A DNA stretch of 64,000 bases from Pseudobacter ginsenosidimutans (GCF_007970185.1 NZ_CP042431.1:3410001-3474000); one strand, 5' to 3'; counted from the stretch's first letter, positions 1 to 10,468 are shown. Notes: generated from the letters alone by a model not told the origin. A program made the numbers and translations.

Positions 1-1148
1 TCCCGGTCCACTTCTACAAGATGACCTTTTGATAAGATACCAAGGCCCTTGTATATTTTCGACAACAACCTGGCAACAGTTGTTTTACCGGTTCCGGGAT
101 TACCGGTGAATACCGTGTGCAATGAAAACTTGTTCAGAAAATCCCTGCCTGTTTCCTGGTAGAACCGCACCAGTTGTACCATTTCGTTCACATCCGTTTT
201 GATATTGTCAAGTCCTGTGAGTGCATTGAGCTCTGCGAGACTTTCATGCAGCAGATCATCTGAATTCGTTTTTTCTGCCGGGGTTGTAATGCGTACTGTT
301 GCAGGCGTATTGATGGATTCTGTGATCAGGTCGGGATCGCCTTCTTCCCAGGTTTCGCCTACTTTGAATGGAATGGTGGCTATGATCCTGTCCAGGAAAA
401 CGATCTCGATTGAATAGGCGTCCTCTTTGTAAGAACCTGCATGAGGAGAGCCCCAGCCTCCGATGATGGTATGTACATCTCCCACAACGCCTGATTTCAA
501 AAATTGCATTTGTGCAGAAGAGCCTTTCAGTAATCCTGCACTATTGTAAAAGTTGAAGAAGAGTTCCGTGTGATAAGCCTTTTCGCTTTTGTTCCTGATC
601 TTTAATTCTGTGCAGACATAGCGTGTTTCATTTCGGTTGAATTGTTTGTAGTATTGCTTGGGAGTATTGGCATCAACGCTTACATCGTCTTCAAATAATT
701 TGATGGATTCGATATCGAAATAATGGTTCTCCCTGGCTGCATCCGGACCGAGATCCTCCACATGGAATTTTGTTTCAGACACCAGTACTCCACCGATCCA
801 TGCCTCCCAGCGGAAATCGCCCATCAGCCAGTGTTTGCCCAGTTCCGGATTGCCCCATGATTCACGGACATAAACGATATTTTCCTCTTTCGATATTTTT
901 CTTTTCTGTGTGAGTTTACATAAGTTGATCGGCTTTGTTGTATTCACGATACATTCGAGGGTGATCTCGGCTTCCCAGTCTTCCTCATCGAATAATTTAT
1001 TGTAAAAAGAGAATTCTACATAGATGTACCGTAGTTCATAGCGGTCGAATACACGGCGGTATTTCTTACTGCTATCGGCCATCCATTCATCGCTGCCGTG
1101 TACTTTCAGGGCTTTGGGCCTGAATTTCATTTCCATTTGTGAGCTCAT
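1..1148 (-). CDS. CbxX/SpoVK-type AAA+ ATPase, 3' part cut by window edge
   Basis: This frame is open from an ATG at 1148 to the left edge, giving 382 complete codons, so the C-terminal part of the protein is missing. Residues 1 to about 295 look like beta-rich domains with no family I can name. A linker ([20 protein letters not shown], about 305-323) leads into an AAA+ core with Walker [10 protein letters not shown] at about 349-357. The sequence after the P-loop ([15 protein letters not shown]) is typical of CbxX/CfqX/SpoVK ATPases, which remodel protein substrates. The long N-terminal region may select a partner. It is divergent from the ATPase gene at 1311, with a 162 bp shared upstream region. 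The AAA assignment is firm; the biological role is unknown. Confidence 0.85.
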   Translation of the reverse strand, partial: MSSQMEMKFRPKALKVHGSDEWMADSSKKYRRVFDRYELRYIYVEFSFYNKLFDEEDWEAEITLECIVNTTKPINLCKLTQKRKISKEENIVYVRESWGNPELGKHWLMGDFRWEAWIGGVLVSETKFHVEDLGPDAARENHYFDIESIKLFEDDVSVDANTPKQYYKQFNRNETRYVCTELKIRNKSEKAYHTELFFNFYNSAGLLKGSSAQMQFLKSGVVGDVHTIIGGWGSPHAGSYKEDAYSIEIVFLDRIIATIPFKVGETWEEGDPDLITESINTPATVRITTPAEKTNSDDLLHESLAELNALTGLDNIKTDVNEMVQLVRFYQETGRDFLNKFSLHTVFTGNPGTGKTTVARLLSKIYKGLGILSKGHLVEVDR

Positions 1149-1310
1149 ATGATAACTGTTGATGAATTGCTGTAGCCCGGTAAATTAATGGTTCCCTGAT
1201 ATGCTACAAATGCAATTGAAGAAACGGCGGTTCTGATCTGGCGAACGGCGGGATGTATTTTATTACTGTATCTTCAGGTATGAATTTCTGTTTCAATTAA
1301 AAATGCGGCA

Positions 1311-2060
1311 ATGGTGCAGTCAACCAAAGGAATCAGGGAACTTATTTATCACCGGGAGAAGGTTGCTGATCCCCATCAGTATCCCTTTACCATTCCTGCG
1401 CTCAGGCATTTGAAATCGCTCAAATTTCATCCCAGGGTAACTTATCTGTCCGGAGAGAATGGCATGGGGAAATCCACGCTGATTGAAGCTATTGCTGTTG
1501 CGTACGGGTTCAATCCGGAAGGTGGTTCCAGGAATTTCAATTTTGCCACGCGTGCTTCTCATTCGGCATTGCACAATTATTTCACGCTGGCGAGGGGGCC
1601 AAAACACCGGGATGGTTTTTTTCTGCGCAGTGAGAGTTTCTTCAATCTTGCCACCAATATCGAAGACCTGGATAAAGAAGAAGGGGGAGCGAAACTGATC
1701 CGTAGTTATGGAGGTGTATCATTGCATGAGCAATCCCATGGTGAATCTTTCTGGGCGCTTTTCATGAACCGGTTCACAGGCGATGGGCTTTACATTTTGG
1801 ATGAGCCTGAAGCGGCCTTATCGCCCACACGGCAGATGGCCCTGCTGACGAGGATGCATGAGCTGATTGGCGCTGGCGCGCAATTCATCATTGCAACGCA
1901 TTCTCCTATCATACTGGCCTATCCCCATGCGATCATCTATGAATTGTCTGCCAACGGGATCAGCAAAACCTCTTATACGGATACTGAGAACTTCAAGATC
2001 TTTCACGGCTTCATGACAGGTCATGAAGCGATGATCAAGATATTGCTTGACGAAGAATAA
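1311..2060 (+). CDS. Predicted ABC-like ATPase (COG3910 type)
   Basis: A 249-residue soluble ATPase with Walker A GENGMGKST (about 48-56), an ABC-like signature region HEQSHGES (139-146), Walker B YILDEPEAAL (161-170) and an H-loop His in ATHSP (197). Size and motif order match the small stand-alone predicted ATPases of COG3910. These are related to ABC/SMC heads but lack membrane partners. No cellular role is established for the family. The gene has its own upstream region and ends in a terminator shared with gcvP. The divergent AAA gene may be functionally linked, but only proximity suggests this. Confidence 0.85.
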   Translation: MVQSTKGIRELIYHREKVADPHQYPFTIPALRHLKSLKFHPRVTYLSGENGMGKSTLIEAIAVAYGFNPEGGSRNFNFATRASHSALHNYFTLARGPKHRDGFFLRSESFFNLATNIEDLDKEEGGAKLIRSYGGVSLHEQSHGESFWALFMNRFTGDGLYILDEPEAALSPTRQMALLTRMHELIGAGAQFIIATHSPIILAYPHAIIYELSANGISKTSYTDTENFKIFHGFMTGHEAMIKILLDEE

Positions 2061-2062
2061 AG

Positions 2063-2100
2063 AAAATGGACGGCTCAGTTAAAACCGGGCCGTCCATTTT
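2063..2100. terminator. Bidirectional intrinsic terminator between COG3910 ATPase and gcvP
   Basis: A perfect 12-bp stem (2063-2074 with 2089-2100, AAAATGGACGGC) with a 14-nt loop. The A/T ends give a T run on either strand, so it can serve both convergent genes. Confidence 0.85.
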
Positions 2101-2122
2101 TCTATTTTAATATTTCTATTTC

Positions 2123-5014
2123 TTAGTTCGCTTCTGCTTCAGCGTAAGATGAAACAGGCTCGCAGGTACAGATCAGGTTCCTGTCGCCATGCGTATTGTT
2201 CACCCTGCTAACGCTGGGCCAGAACTTGCTTTCGCTTACATATGGCAGTGGGAATGCTGCTGTTTCGCGGCTGTAGCTGCGGTTCCAGTCGGAGCTGATC
2301 ACTACATGCTGTGTGTGCGGCGCATTCTTCAGCGGGTTATCTTTTTTATCGGCTTTACCTTCTTCGATAGCGCGGATCTCTTCGCGGATGCTGAGCATAG
2401 CTTCGCAGAAGCGGTCCAGCTCGGCTTTGTCCTCACTCTCTGTTGGCTCGATCATGATCGTTCCCGGAACAGGGAAGCTGAGAGTAGGTGCGTGGAATCC
2501 GTAATCCATCAGGCGTTTGGCCACATCTTCCGCTTCGATCTCTGCAGATTTTTTGAAGGGGCGGAGGTCGATGATGAACTCGTGTGCGCAGGTTCCGTTG
2601 CTGCCGAGATAGAGGATCTCATACTCACCCTGCAGGCGTGAACGCATGTAGTTGGCATTGAGGATCGCGTATTCGGTAGCAGCTTTCGTTCCTGTGTAAC
2701 CGAGCATGCGGATATAAGCGTAGCTGATCAGCAGGATGCTGGCAGAACCGAATGGCGCTGCGCTCACTGCATGAGTAGCCTGTTTTCCATTTTCGATTGT
2801 AACGTGACCGGGCAGGAATGGCGCCAGGTGCTCTTTCACACAAATGGGGCCCATACCGGGACCGCCGCCACCGTGAGGGATCGCGAAGGTCTTGTGCAGG
2901 TTGAGGTGACAAACATCGGCGCCGATCAGACCGGGCGCTGTGAGGCCCACCTGAGCGTTCATGTTGGCGCCGTCCATATACACCTGACCACCGTGTTCGT
3001 GAATGATGCTGGTGATCTCTTTCACTGTTTCTTCATACACGCCATAAGTGCTGGGATAAGTGATCATGATACCTGCCAGTTCTTTGCTGTACTGGTTGGC
3101 TTTCGCTTTCAGGTCTTCCACATCGATATAACCATTTTCCAGCGCTTTCACCACTACCACCTTCATGCCGGCCATCACGGCTGATGCAGGGTTGGTGCCG
3201 TGTGCAGAGATGGGGATCAGCATCACGTTGCGATGACCTTCGCCGCGTGAACGGTGCCATTCGCGGATCACTAACAGTCCCGCATATTCGCCCTGGGCGC
3301 CGCTGTTGGGTTGAAGGCTGCAGGCGTCGAATGCCGTGATCTTGCAGAGATAGTCGCTCAGTTCTGTAACGATCTGGTAGTAACCCTGAGTTTGATCAAC
3401 AGGCGCAAATGGGTGCATCTTTGCCCAGTGGCTCCAGCTTAAAGGGATCATCTCGCTGGCTGCATTCAGTTTCATGGTGCAGCTTCCGAGAGAGATCATA
3501 CTTGTATTGAGGGATAGGTCTTTGTTCTCGAGGTATTTGATATAACGCATCATCTGTGTTTCGCTGTGGTGCGTGTTGAACACAGGATGTGTCAGGAATG
3601 GAGAAGTACGGGTAAGTGAAGATGGCAGGTGATAGAGACTTGCATCATCACTGATACTGAAACCGGCCACGTTGTGATCATTGGGTTGGTCCAGCAGCAG
3701 AAGAATATCCAGTACATCGGAGAGTGAAGTGGTTTCATCTACGGAGATACCGATCTCATTATTGCTGTAGTAGCGGAAATTGATCTGTGCGGCTTCTGCT
3801 TTGGCGCGGATAGCGGCAGCATCTTTCACTTTGATCACTACGGTGTCGAAGAAGCTGTTGTGCACTACATCGTATCCGTCTGCAGAGAGTTCTTCGCTGA
3901 GTGCATTGGCCAGGATGGTAACGCGTTTGGCGATATTCTTCAGTCCTTCAGGGCCATGGAATACAGCGTACATCGCAGCCATATTGGCCAGGAGCGCCTG
4001 TGCGGTACAGATGTTCGAAGTAGCTTTTTCGCGTTTGATATGTTGTTCCCTGGTCTGGAGGGCCATGCGGAGTGCGCGGTTGCCCTGTGCATCGATACTA
4101 ACGCCGATGATACGGCCGGGGATGGATCTTTTGAAATCATCTTTCACGGCAAAGAAAGCGGCATGTGGTCCGCCGAATCCGAGAGGAACGCCAAAGCGTT
4201 GAGCAGATCCGCAGGCAGCGTCAGCGCCAAGTTCGCCGGGAGGAGTGAGCAGTGTGAGCGCCAGCAGATCTGTGGCCATTACCACGTAAGCTTCTGCAGT
4301 GTGCACTTTGTTGATGAACTGGCGGTAGTCTTCCACAGATCCTTTGTCGTTGGGATACTGCACCAGTGCACCGAAATAAGTATTGTCGATCTCCGCAGTC
4401 CTGTAATCACCGGTTACCACTTCAATGCCTACAGGCGTTGCGCGGGTGATGATCACGTCAAGTGTTTGCGGGAATGTATGCTGGTCAACAAAGAATTTGG
4501 GACGTGTGATATGGTCGTGGTCCCTGTTGAGGGCGTTGAAGAACATGGTCATGGCTTCTGCGGCGGCAGAGCCTTCGTCCAGGAGAGAGGCGTTGGCGAT
4601 GGGAAGACCGGTAAGGTCGCTTACCATCGTCTGGAAATTCAGCAGGCTCTCCAGGCGGCCCTGGGAAATCTCTGCCTGGTAGGGCGTGTACTGGGTATAC
4701 CAGCCTGGATTTTCAAACACATTACGCAAAATCACACTGGGTGTAATGGTATCATAATAACCCTGCCCGATATAGGTCCTGTACACTTTGTTCTTCAGGG
4801 AGATCTCCTTGATGTGCTGCAGGTACTCATATTCGCTCATGGAGGGTGGGATGCTGAGCGGTTTGCTCATACGAATACCCGTGGGGACGGTTTTACTTAC
4901 GAGGCTCTCGAGGCTTGGTTCACCTATCGTAGAGAGCATTTGCTTCGTCTCTGCTTCATTGGGCCCGATATGACGGCCGATAAATTCAGCGTTTTGTTGT
5001 TCGAAGAGATTCAT
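2123..5014 (-). CDS. gcvP: Glycine dehydrogenase (decarboxylating), P protein
   Basis: The PLP-dependent P protein of the glycine cleavage system decarboxylates glycine and passes the aminomethyl group to lipoyl-GcvH. It is a single-chain form of about 963 residues with N- and C-terminal halves fused. The N-terminus [18 protein letters not shown] is typical, and the PLP lysine lies in the LNLHKTF motif, followed by a Gly-rich stretch ([12 protein letters not shown]). I chose the ATG at 5014, not the in-frame ATG at 5059, because family similarity begins there and the -7 box at 5057-5064 would put the transcription start downstream of 5059. No other gcv gene is nearby. Confidence 0.97.
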   Translation of the reverse strand: MNLFEQQNAEFIGRHIGPNEAETKQMLSTIGEPSLESLVSKTVPTGIRMSKPLSIPPSMSEYEYLQHIKEISLKNKVYRTYIGQGYYDTITPSVILRNVFENPGWYTQYTPYQAEISQGRLESLLNFQTMVSDLTGLPIANASLLDEGSAAAEAMTMFFNALNRDHDHITRPKFFVDQHTFPQTLDVIITRATPVGIEVVTGDYRTAEIDNTYFGALVQYPNDKGSVEDYRQFINKVHTAEAYVVMATDLLALTLLTPPGELGADAACGSAQRFGVPLGFGGPHAAFFAVKDDFKRSIPGRIIGVSIDAQGNRALRMALQTREQHIKREKATSNICTAQALLANMAAMYAVFHGPEGLKNIAKRVTILANALSEELSADGYDVVHNSFFDTVVIKVKDAAAIRAKAEAAQINFRYYSNNEIGISVDETTSLSDVLDILLLLDQPNDHNVAGFSISDDASLYHLPSSLTRTSPFLTHPVFNTHHSETQMMRYIKYLENKDLSLNTSMISLGSCTMKLNAASEMIPLSWSHWAKMHPFAPVDQTQGYYQIVTELSDYLCKITAFDACSLQPNSGAQGEYAGLLVIREWHRSRGEGHRNVMLIPISAHGTNPASAVMAGMKVVVVKALENGYIDVEDLKAKANQYSKELAGIMITYPSTYGVYEETVKEITSIIHEHGGQVYMDGANMNAQVGLTAPGLIGADVCHLNLHKTFAIPHGGGGPGMGPICVKEHLAPFLPGHVTIENGKQATHAVSAAPFGSASILLISYAYIRMLGYTGTKAATEYAILNANYMRSRLQGEYEILYLGSNGTCAHEFIIDLRPFKKSAEIEAEDVAKRLMDYGFHAPTLSFPVPGTIMIEPTESEDKAELDRFCEAMLSIREEIRAIEEGKADKKDNPLKNAPHTQHVVISSDWNRSYSRETAAFPLPYVSESKFWPSVSRVNNTHGDRNLICTCEPVSSYAEAEAN

Positions 5015-5056
5015 ATTGTGTAATTGAATACTGTTTTTAGCGCTAAAAAGAGGGTG

Positions 5057-5064
5057 CAAAGTTA
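5057..5064 (-). promoter_or_regulatory. Bacteroidota -7 promoter box for gcvP
   Basis: On the minus strand TAACTTTG matches the TAnnTTTG consensus exactly. It lies 42 nt upstream of the chosen gcvP ATG. No clear -33 TTTG was seen at ideal spacing. Confidence 0.55.
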
Positions 5065-5154
5065 CGCTGATTCTGTCACACTAACAGCTGTTTGTTGAGC
5101 TGGTGAATTGATTGGGGAAAAAGGGTTATTTTAGATAGCCTTTAACACTGTCAC

Positions 5155-5991
5155 ATGAACCCAACCAACTGCCTGAACTGCCGTGCGGAACTGGCTACCA
5201 GTCAGCGTTTTTGCGCCGATTGTGGTCAAAAAACTGCTACGCACCGCATCACTTTGCCCCATTTCCTGCACGAATTCTTCCATGCTTTCACACATGCCGA
5301 CAAAGGTGTTTTCCATCTTTTAAAGGAATTGACCCTGCATCCGGGCCTGGTGGCCAGGGAATATATCGGCGGTAAAAGGAAGAAATATTTCAACCCTTTC
5401 ACCTTCTTTCTATTGGTGATGGCGGTCTTCGTGTTTGCGTCCACCATGCTCACCAAAACCCTTCCGGAAGTGAAGCCGGATCCGGCAATTATAGCGAGGA
5501 TCCCAACTGCAGAAGGGAAAGCTGCCTATATCGCCACGATGGAAAGGGCTGGCAATGCCGTTGTGTTTATGAGCAAATACGGAAATGTGGTGGGCATGAT
5601 TGCAGTGCCTTTTCTGAGCCTGATCACCTGGCTCTGTTTCCGGAGAAAAGGATACAATTATGGCGAGCATCTCACCGCCAATCTCCTGTTCACTTCATAT
5701 AACAATCTTGTATTCGCCTTGTTCATCATACCGCTGGAGGCGGTTTGGAAAAGCCTGAATGCAAACCAATGGCTGATCGCATGCGGACTGACCTTTCACG
5801 CCATTTATCTAAGCTGGGGACTAAGCGGTTTCCTGCTGATGCGGGGATTCAGAAAGCGATTGGTTGTATTTCTCGTGAGCCTGATGGCAACTGCATTATG
5901 GATGTTGTTATCGATAACGGCCATGTCGGTCTACATCTATCAAAACAAAAACTTCTACCATTTCATCCTGCGAACACTGGGGCTGGACTGA
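5155..5991 (+). CDS. DUF3667 zinc-ribbon membrane protein
   Basis: A 278-residue protein beginning with a CxxC...CxxC zinc ribbon (C6, C9, C20, C23), then a conserved soluble stretch (HADKGVFHLLKELTLHPG) and several hydrophobic segments from about residue 85 onward. This matches the DUF3667 family, common in Bacteroidota and of unknown function. It is divergent from gcvP and its stop directly abuts the stop of the convergent hydroxylase gene at 5992. Membrane location is inferred from hydrophobicity. Confidence 0.8.
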   Translation: MNPTNCLNCRAELATSQRFCADCGQKTATHRITLPHFLHEFFHAFTHADKGVFHLLKELTLHPGLVAREYIGGKRKKYFNPFTFFLLVMAVFVFASTMLTKTLPEVKPDPAIIARIPTAEGKAAYIATMERAGNAVVFMSKYGNVVGMIAVPFLSLITWLCFRRKGYNYGEHLTANLLFTSYNNLVFALFIIPLEAVWKSLNANQWLIACGLTFHAIYLSWGLSGFLLMRGFRKRLVVFLVSLMATALWMLLSITAMSVYIYQNKNFYHFILRTLGLD

Positions 5992-6939
5992 TTATTTCAT
6001 CCTCAGCCTTTCTTCCTGAAATACGGTGGAGTTGCCTGCCTGTGCATCTTCTTCTGCGCGCATTTCTTCGCTGGTAAGGCGGCTGCCATCGTGGCTCCAG
6101 CCGGGAGGACCGAAGAGGTAATGCCATTTTTCTTTCCAGGTGATATCTGTGCGGGTTATGTCTTTCCAGATACTGCTCCACTCATGGAACACTACTGTAA
6201 CAGGTGTTTCTTTTTTTAGAGGCGATGTAAGCCCGTATTTGATCGGCTGGTATTCGGCTTCGGGAAGCTCGGCCTGGAAGGTGCCGAAGATCTTATCCCA
6301 GATGATGAGGAACATGCCCATGTTCTTGTCCAGGTATTTCGGATTGCTGGCATGATGCACACGATGGTGCGAAGGCGTAACCAGTATATGTTCCAACCAT
6401 CCCATCTTTTTGATGAATTCCGTATGTACGAAGATGCCCCAGATCTGAGTGGCTGAATAGATGAAAATGATATCCAGTGGCGAGAAGCCCATCAGTGCAA
6501 GTGGAATGAAATAGATGAAACGATAGAGCGGCTGAAATACAGATGATCTGAAGCCAACCGTGAAATTGAAAAGATCGGAAGAGTGATGTGTTACATGAAC
6601 GGCCCAGAAGATCCTGATCTCATGATCGAAACGGTGCAACCAGTAATAAAGGAAATCTTCCAGCAGTACTAACATGAACCAGTATACGATAACGTGATCG
6701 AAGTTGAAGATCTGGTGACGGTAGAAATAATCCAATACCACTAAGTACACGCCGCGGAACAGCAGGTCAAGTGCGCCATTCATCAGCATCAGGTACACGT
6801 TCACGCCGGTATCTTTCCAGGTATAAGCTTTACGGTGCCGGTAATTGCTCAACAGAATTTCAGCACCGATGATGATGAGATAAACAGGGGTGCTGATCAG
6901 GATCAGTATTTGTTCTCTTATGGCTTCCACTGCGGGCAA
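5992..6939 (-). CDS. Sterol desaturase / fatty acid hydroxylase superfamily protein (paralog 1)
   Basis: An integral membrane di-iron oxygenase-like protein of 315 residues. It carries the family His clusters: LHRFDHE, HVTHHSSD and PSHHRVHHASN, separated by hydrophobic helices. The family hydroxylates or desaturates lipid substrates at the membrane. The actual substrate cannot be told from sequence. It lies 11 bp downstream of a close paralog (6951-7853) on the same strand, so the two probably form a tandem-duplicate operon. The C-terminus PGWSHDGSR is shared by both paralogs. Confidence 0.88.
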   Translation of the reverse strand: MPAVEAIREQILILISTPVYLIIIGAEILLSNYRHRKAYTWKDTGVNVYLMLMNGALDLLFRGVYLVVLDYFYRHQIFNFDHVIVYWFMLVLLEDFLYYWLHRFDHEIRIFWAVHVTHHSSDLFNFTVGFRSSVFQPLYRFIYFIPLALMGFSPLDIIFIYSATQIWGIFVHTEFIKKMGWLEHILVTPSHHRVHHASNPKYLDKNMGMFLIIWDKIFGTFQAELPEAEYQPIKYGLTSPLKKETPVTVVFHEWSSIWKDITRTDITWKEKWHYLFGPPGWSHDGSRLTSEEMRAEEDAQAGNSTVFQEERLRMK

Positions 6940-6950
6940 AAATAGGCGGC

Positions 6951-7853
6951 TTATCCATATTTGCCAACCTTTTCACATTCTCTTAATGAATCACTGGTCT
7001 TTCTGCTGCCATCATGGCTCCATCCGGGAGCGCGGAAAACATATTGTATTTTTTGTTTCCATGTAATGTCCTTTCTTTTAAGGTCGGTCCAGATACCGCG
7101 CCATTCGTGCAATACAAGCGATGGTATGGATTGATCTTCCAACGGACTGGTGAGTCCGTAACGGATGGGTTCATATTCACTGGCAGGTAATTCCTGCTGG
7201 AAAGTGCCGAATAATTTATCCCAGAAAATAAAAACAGATGCCATGTTCTTATCCAGATACTTTATGTTGGAACCATGATGCACGCGATGGTGTGATGGTG
7301 TAACGAAAATATATTCGAGCCAACCAAGTTGTTTTATTTTTTCTGTATGTGTGCAGATGGCCCAGATCTCGAGAATGGAATACACCAGTAGTACATCGAT
7401 AGGTTGGAATCCTGCAAATGGAAGCGGCAGGTAAAATATAAAACGATAAAAAGGTTCAAACACGGCGGCCCTGAAACCGGTAGTGAAATTGAAATGCGAA
7501 CTGGAATGATGGTTTACATGCACAGCCCAGAAGAAGCGGCTGGTATGGCTTAGCCGGTGCAGCCAGTAGTGAAGGAAGTCAACAGCAAACACCAGTACCA
7601 CCCAATAGGTCCAGGAATGTGAAAGCGTGAACAGTGCATGGGCAAAACAGAAACTCATAACGGCGAGTGAAACGGCGCGCATCAGCAGGTCTGTGAGCCC
7701 TCCAAGAATACTGAGTGCAAAATTGCGGGCGGAATCTTTCCAATGATAGGAGTGGGTATGATGAAGACTGTTCAGCAGGATCTCGATCCCGATGATGATC
7801 ACATAGAAGGGTGTAGATACCAGCGTAACGAACTGCTGTTGAAGCGTATTCAT
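6951..7853 (-). CDS. Sterol desaturase / fatty acid hydroxylase superfamily protein (paralog 2)
   Basis: 300 residues, collinear with the neighbour at 5992-6939. The His motifs LHRLSHT, HVNHHSSSHFN and PSHHRVHHGSN and the C-terminal PGWSHDGSRKTSD are all kept, so the metal site looks intact. First gene of the two-gene unit, divergent from the YkgJ-like gene at 7949. Substrate unknown; a membrane lipid role is inferred from the family only. Confidence 0.88.
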   Translation of the reverse strand: MNTLQQQFVTLVSTPFYVIIIGIEILLNSLHHTHSYHWKDSARNFALSILGGLTDLLMRAVSLAVMSFCFAHALFTLSHSWTYWVVLVFAVDFLHYWLHRLSHTSRFFWAVHVNHHSSSHFNFTTGFRAAVFEPFYRFIFYLPLPFAGFQPIDVLLVYSILEIWAICTHTEKIKQLGWLEYIFVTPSHHRVHHGSNIKYLDKNMASVFIFWDKLFGTFQQELPASEYEPIRYGLTSPLEDQSIPSLVLHEWRGIWTDLKRKDITWKQKIQYVFRAPGWSHDGSRKTSDSLRECEKVGKYG

Positions 7854-7900
7854 ACCACGTGATATTCAAATTAAATACCATGTTATGAATAATTTGTCAG

Positions 7901-7908
7901 TAATTTTG
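7901..7908 (+). promoter_or_regulatory. -7 promoter box for the YkgJ-like gene
   Basis: TAATTTTG fits TAnnTTTG exactly. It is 40 nt upstream of the GTG start at 7949, a normal leader length. No good -33 element was seen. Confidence 0.45.
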
Positions 7909-7948
7909 CAGGCAGTTTCATATTAACCATTTTTTAATTGATCATCAG

Positions 7949-8467
7949 GTGGCTAAACCCCTTTTTGGAAACGGACATTCGATAGAAGTGCTGGAAAAGA
8001 TGCAGTGGAAGAAGCGTTCTGCGGAGCACCAGAAATTGTACAAACAATTTCTCAAATCGGCAGACAAGAACAAAGCGCTGAAACAATTGCCTGATTTGCA
8101 TGAAGAGGCTTTCAGCCAGATCGATTGTCTGCAATGCGCCGCCTGTTGCAAGAATTATTCTCCCCGGTTCAAAACACCGGATATCAAACGTATCAGCAAG
8201 CTCCTGCGGATGAAGGAGAGCGCCTTTATCGAAACTTACCTGAAGCTGGATGAAGAAGGGGATTATGTGGTGAAGTCTACACCCTGTCCGTTCTTAGGCG
8301 CCGATAATTATTGCAGTATTTATGATGATCGTCCTTCGGATTGTCATCGTTTCCCTTATACTGATGAAGACGTGATCCTCAAACGTCCACAGCTGACGCT
8401 AAAGAATGCGGAGTTTTGTCCGGCTGTGTTTTATGTGATGGAAAAATTGGTAGCTAACGGAAAATAA
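7949..8467 (+). CDS. YkgJ-family cysteine cluster protein
   Basis: A 172-residue soluble protein with the Cys-rich signature of the YkgJ/UPF0153 (CxxCxxCC) family: CLQCAACC near 59-66, CPFLGADNYC, DCHRFP and FCPAVFY. The spacing suggests binding of zinc or an iron-sulfur cluster. The start is a GTG at 7949; the first in-frame ATG is inside the protein. It is divergent from the hydroxylase operon. Function unknown beyond metal binding by analogy. Confidence 0.8.
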   Translation: MAKPLFGNGHSIEVLEKMQWKKRSAEHQKLYKQFLKSADKNKALKQLPDLHEEAFSQIDCLQCAACCKNYSPRFKTPDIKRISKLLRMKESAFIETYLKLDEEGDYVVKSTPCPFLGADNYCSIYDDRPSDCHRFPYTDEDVILKRPQLTLKNAEFCPAVFYVMEKLVANGK

Positions 8468-8474
8468 TCCGGCA

Positions 8475-9725
8475 TCAATATTGAAACTTCCGAAGACTTG
8501 GAGCTTTGATCCAGGCACCGATCACTACACATACACTCATGGCGCCACCGAAAAGTACAGAAGGCACAACGCCCATTAATTTTGCGGCGAGGCCGCTTTC
8601 AAAACTTCCGATCTCATTGGCCGAATTGATGAACATGCTGTTGATCGCAGATACGCGGCCACGCATTTCATCTGGTGTTTTGAGTTGAAGGATAGTGCCG
8701 CGGATCACTACGCTGATGCCATCCAGCACACCACTGAACAATAATGCTACGAAACTCAGCCAGTAAATTGTACTCAATCCGAATGTGATGATGCAGATAC
8801 CGAAACCTGCCACTGCAAACAATAATAGTTTGCCCTGGTTCTTTTTCAGCGGGAACAAAGTGAGATATACGATCACCAGCGCGGAACCTATATCTGCAGC
8901 GGCATTCAGCCATCCGAAACCGATAGCGCCCACTTTGAGGATCTCACCGGCAAAGAATGGGATCATGGCTACAGCACCTCCGAACAGAACAGCAAACAGA
9001 TCAAGCGTCATCGCGCCCAATAATTCCTTCGTTCCCATCACGTATTTCAATCCTTCTTTTACACTTTCCCAGGTCTTCTGTTCTTTCTTATTATGCTGTG
9101 GTGGTTTTGCAGAGATGAAATATGCGGCCGTTGCCGAGATGAGGATATAAAAGATGATGAGGGCAAAAGTATTGGTATAACCTGCATAGGCAATCAGGAA
9201 ACCTGCCGATGCGTGTCCCAGCACAGACGCACCCAGCCAGGTGCCGGACCTCCAGGTAACGGCGCTGGGCAGATGTGATTTGGGCACCATCTGCGCCATG
9301 ATGGCATTGGTGACGGGACCCAGGAAAGCCCTGATCACACCGGTGCTGAAGATGATCACATAAATGGAATACTGAATAAAATGTTTGCCTACGGAATGTT
9401 CAATGGAAGGAATGGTGATGGTGAGCAATGCGCCGGCACAGACCACATAAAGCAGAATAGTGATGAGCATCAGCTTCCGGTTATCGGTCTTGTCAACCAC
9501 ATGCCCTGAGTACAACGATAATAAGATAGCGGGAACAGCTTCGGACAACCCGATGAAAGCCAGCGCCAGCGGGTTTTTTGTGATGAGATACATCTGCCAC
9601 CAAACAACTGTGGCGATCATTCTCATGGCCATGGTAAAAAAGAAACGCTGTATGATGTATAACCGGAATTCTTTGATCTTAAGTACTTCGAAGGAACTTT
9701 CCGGGACTCTGTCTCCTGATTCCAT
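8475..9725 (-). CDS. MFS transporter (enterobactin-exporter-like MFS_3 type)
   Basis: A 416-residue, roughly 12-helix major facilitator. The region SGHVVDKTDNRKLM between helices 2 and 3 corresponds to the MFS signature loop, and PDEMRGRVSAINSM is typical of the MFS_3 exporter group. It probably exports small molecules by proton antiport; the substrate is unknown. A perfect -7 box lies only 4 nt upstream of the ATG, suggesting a leaderless transcript. It converges with the YkgJ-like gene with 7 bp between stops. Confidence 0.85.
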   Translation of the reverse strand: MESGDRVPESSFEVLKIKEFRLYIIQRFFFTMAMRMIATVVWWQMYLITKNPLALAFIGLSEAVPAILLSLYSGHVVDKTDNRKLMLITILLYVVCAGALLTITIPSIEHSVGKHFIQYSIYVIIFSTGVIRAFLGPVTNAIMAQMVPKSHLPSAVTWRSGTWLGASVLGHASAGFLIAYAGYTNTFALIIFYILISATAAYFISAKPPQHNKKEQKTWESVKEGLKYVMGTKELLGAMTLDLFAVLFGGAVAMIPFFAGEILKVGAIGFGWLNAAADIGSALVIVYLTLFPLKKNQGKLLLFAVAGFGICIITFGLSTIYWLSFVALLFSGVLDGISVVIRGTILQLKTPDEMRGRVSAINSMFINSANEIGSFESGLAAKLMGVVPSVLFGGAMSVCVVIGAWIKAPSLRKFQY

Positions 9726-9729
9726 GTTA

Positions 9730-9737
9730 CAAAAATA
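9730..9737 (-). promoter_or_regulatory. -7 promoter box abutting the MFS start codon
   Basis: TATTTTTG on the minus strand, a perfect TAnnTTTG, followed by TAAC and then the ATG at 9725. This places the transcription start at or next to the start codon. Confidence 0.5.
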
Positions 9738-9758
9738 CAGTTGTACCGGAATAATCGG

Positions 9759-10391
9759 TTATGGCAAAGTGAAATAATGCTGACCCGGACCGTAATCTTT
9801 TTCCAGTGCATCGGTGATCACCTGCAGATGCTTTTCGTTGCCGAGAAAATCTGCATTGCTGGCGTCAATGAACAGGGTTTTGATATTGTGCTGCTTGATA
9901 TACTGGGTATAGGTCTGCTGAATATTGAAGAGATAATCATCCGGGATCTGCTGTTCGTAAGGTCTGTTACGTCTTTTGATATTTGCCTGTAACTTCTGAA
10001 CAGGTGCATGCAGGTAAATGAGGATATCCGGTTGCACCAGTTGCTGGTGGATGATATCGAACAATTTCTGGTAGAGCCTGAATTCCTCTTCGGGCAGGTT
10101 TACTTTGGCAAAGAGCAAACACTTGGTGAAGAGATAATCGCTGATGGTGATGGTGTTGAACAGATCACGGGTCTGGATCAGCTCTTTCAGTTGTTTGTAA
10201 CGTTCGGCCATGAAGAACAATTCCAGCGGAAAGGCAAACTGGCTGGGATTCTCGTAGAATTTGCTGAGAAAGGGATTGTCGGCAAATGCTTCGAGGATCA
10301 GTCTGGCATCGTATTTCTTGGCAAGCAAATGGGCCAGGGTTGTTTTACCTGCGCCGATATTGCCTTCGATAGTAATGAAGTGATATTTCAT
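9759..10391 (-). CDS. Deoxynucleoside kinase (dAK/dCK family)
   Basis: Phosphorylates deoxynucleosides for salvage. The 210-residue protein starts MKYHFITIEGNIGAGKTTLA, with P-loop GNIGAGKTT at about 10-18; the DRS-like and lid regions follow (NIKRRNRPYEQ). The ATG at 10391 was chosen because upstream in-frame residues are not family-like and overlap the folK end. It sits 77 bp downstream of folK on the same strand and is probably co-transcribed, an arrangement I associate with Bacteroidota. Substrate preference (dA, dC or dG) cannot be assigned. Confidence 0.88.
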   Translation of the reverse strand: MKYHFITIEGNIGAGKTTLAHLLAKKYDARLILEAFADNPFLSKFYENPSQFAFPLELFFMAERYKQLKELIQTRDLFNTITISDYLFTKCLLFAKVNLPEEEFRLYQKLFDIIHQQLVQPDILIYLHAPVQKLQANIKRRNRPYEQQIPDDYLFNIQQTYTQYIKQHNIKTLFIDASNADFLGNEKHLQVITDALEKDYGPGQHYFTLP

Positions 10392-10468
10392 GGAATGAGC
10401 GCCAAAATAAAACAATTGCCTGCAGAAAATAGGATTGGTGAGTGGATGTGGAAAAGTAAAGATTGAAA

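Noticed and set aside
2189-2641. 150-codon frame antisense to gcvP, and similar long antisense frames within clpB, sppA and ahcY
   Set aside because: They mirror the codon pattern of the real gene on the other strand and show no protein-family features.
5015-5059. N-terminal extension of gcvP to the ATG at 5059
   Set aside because: The 15 extra residues are not family-like, and the -7 box at 5057-5064 places transcription start downstream of this ATG.
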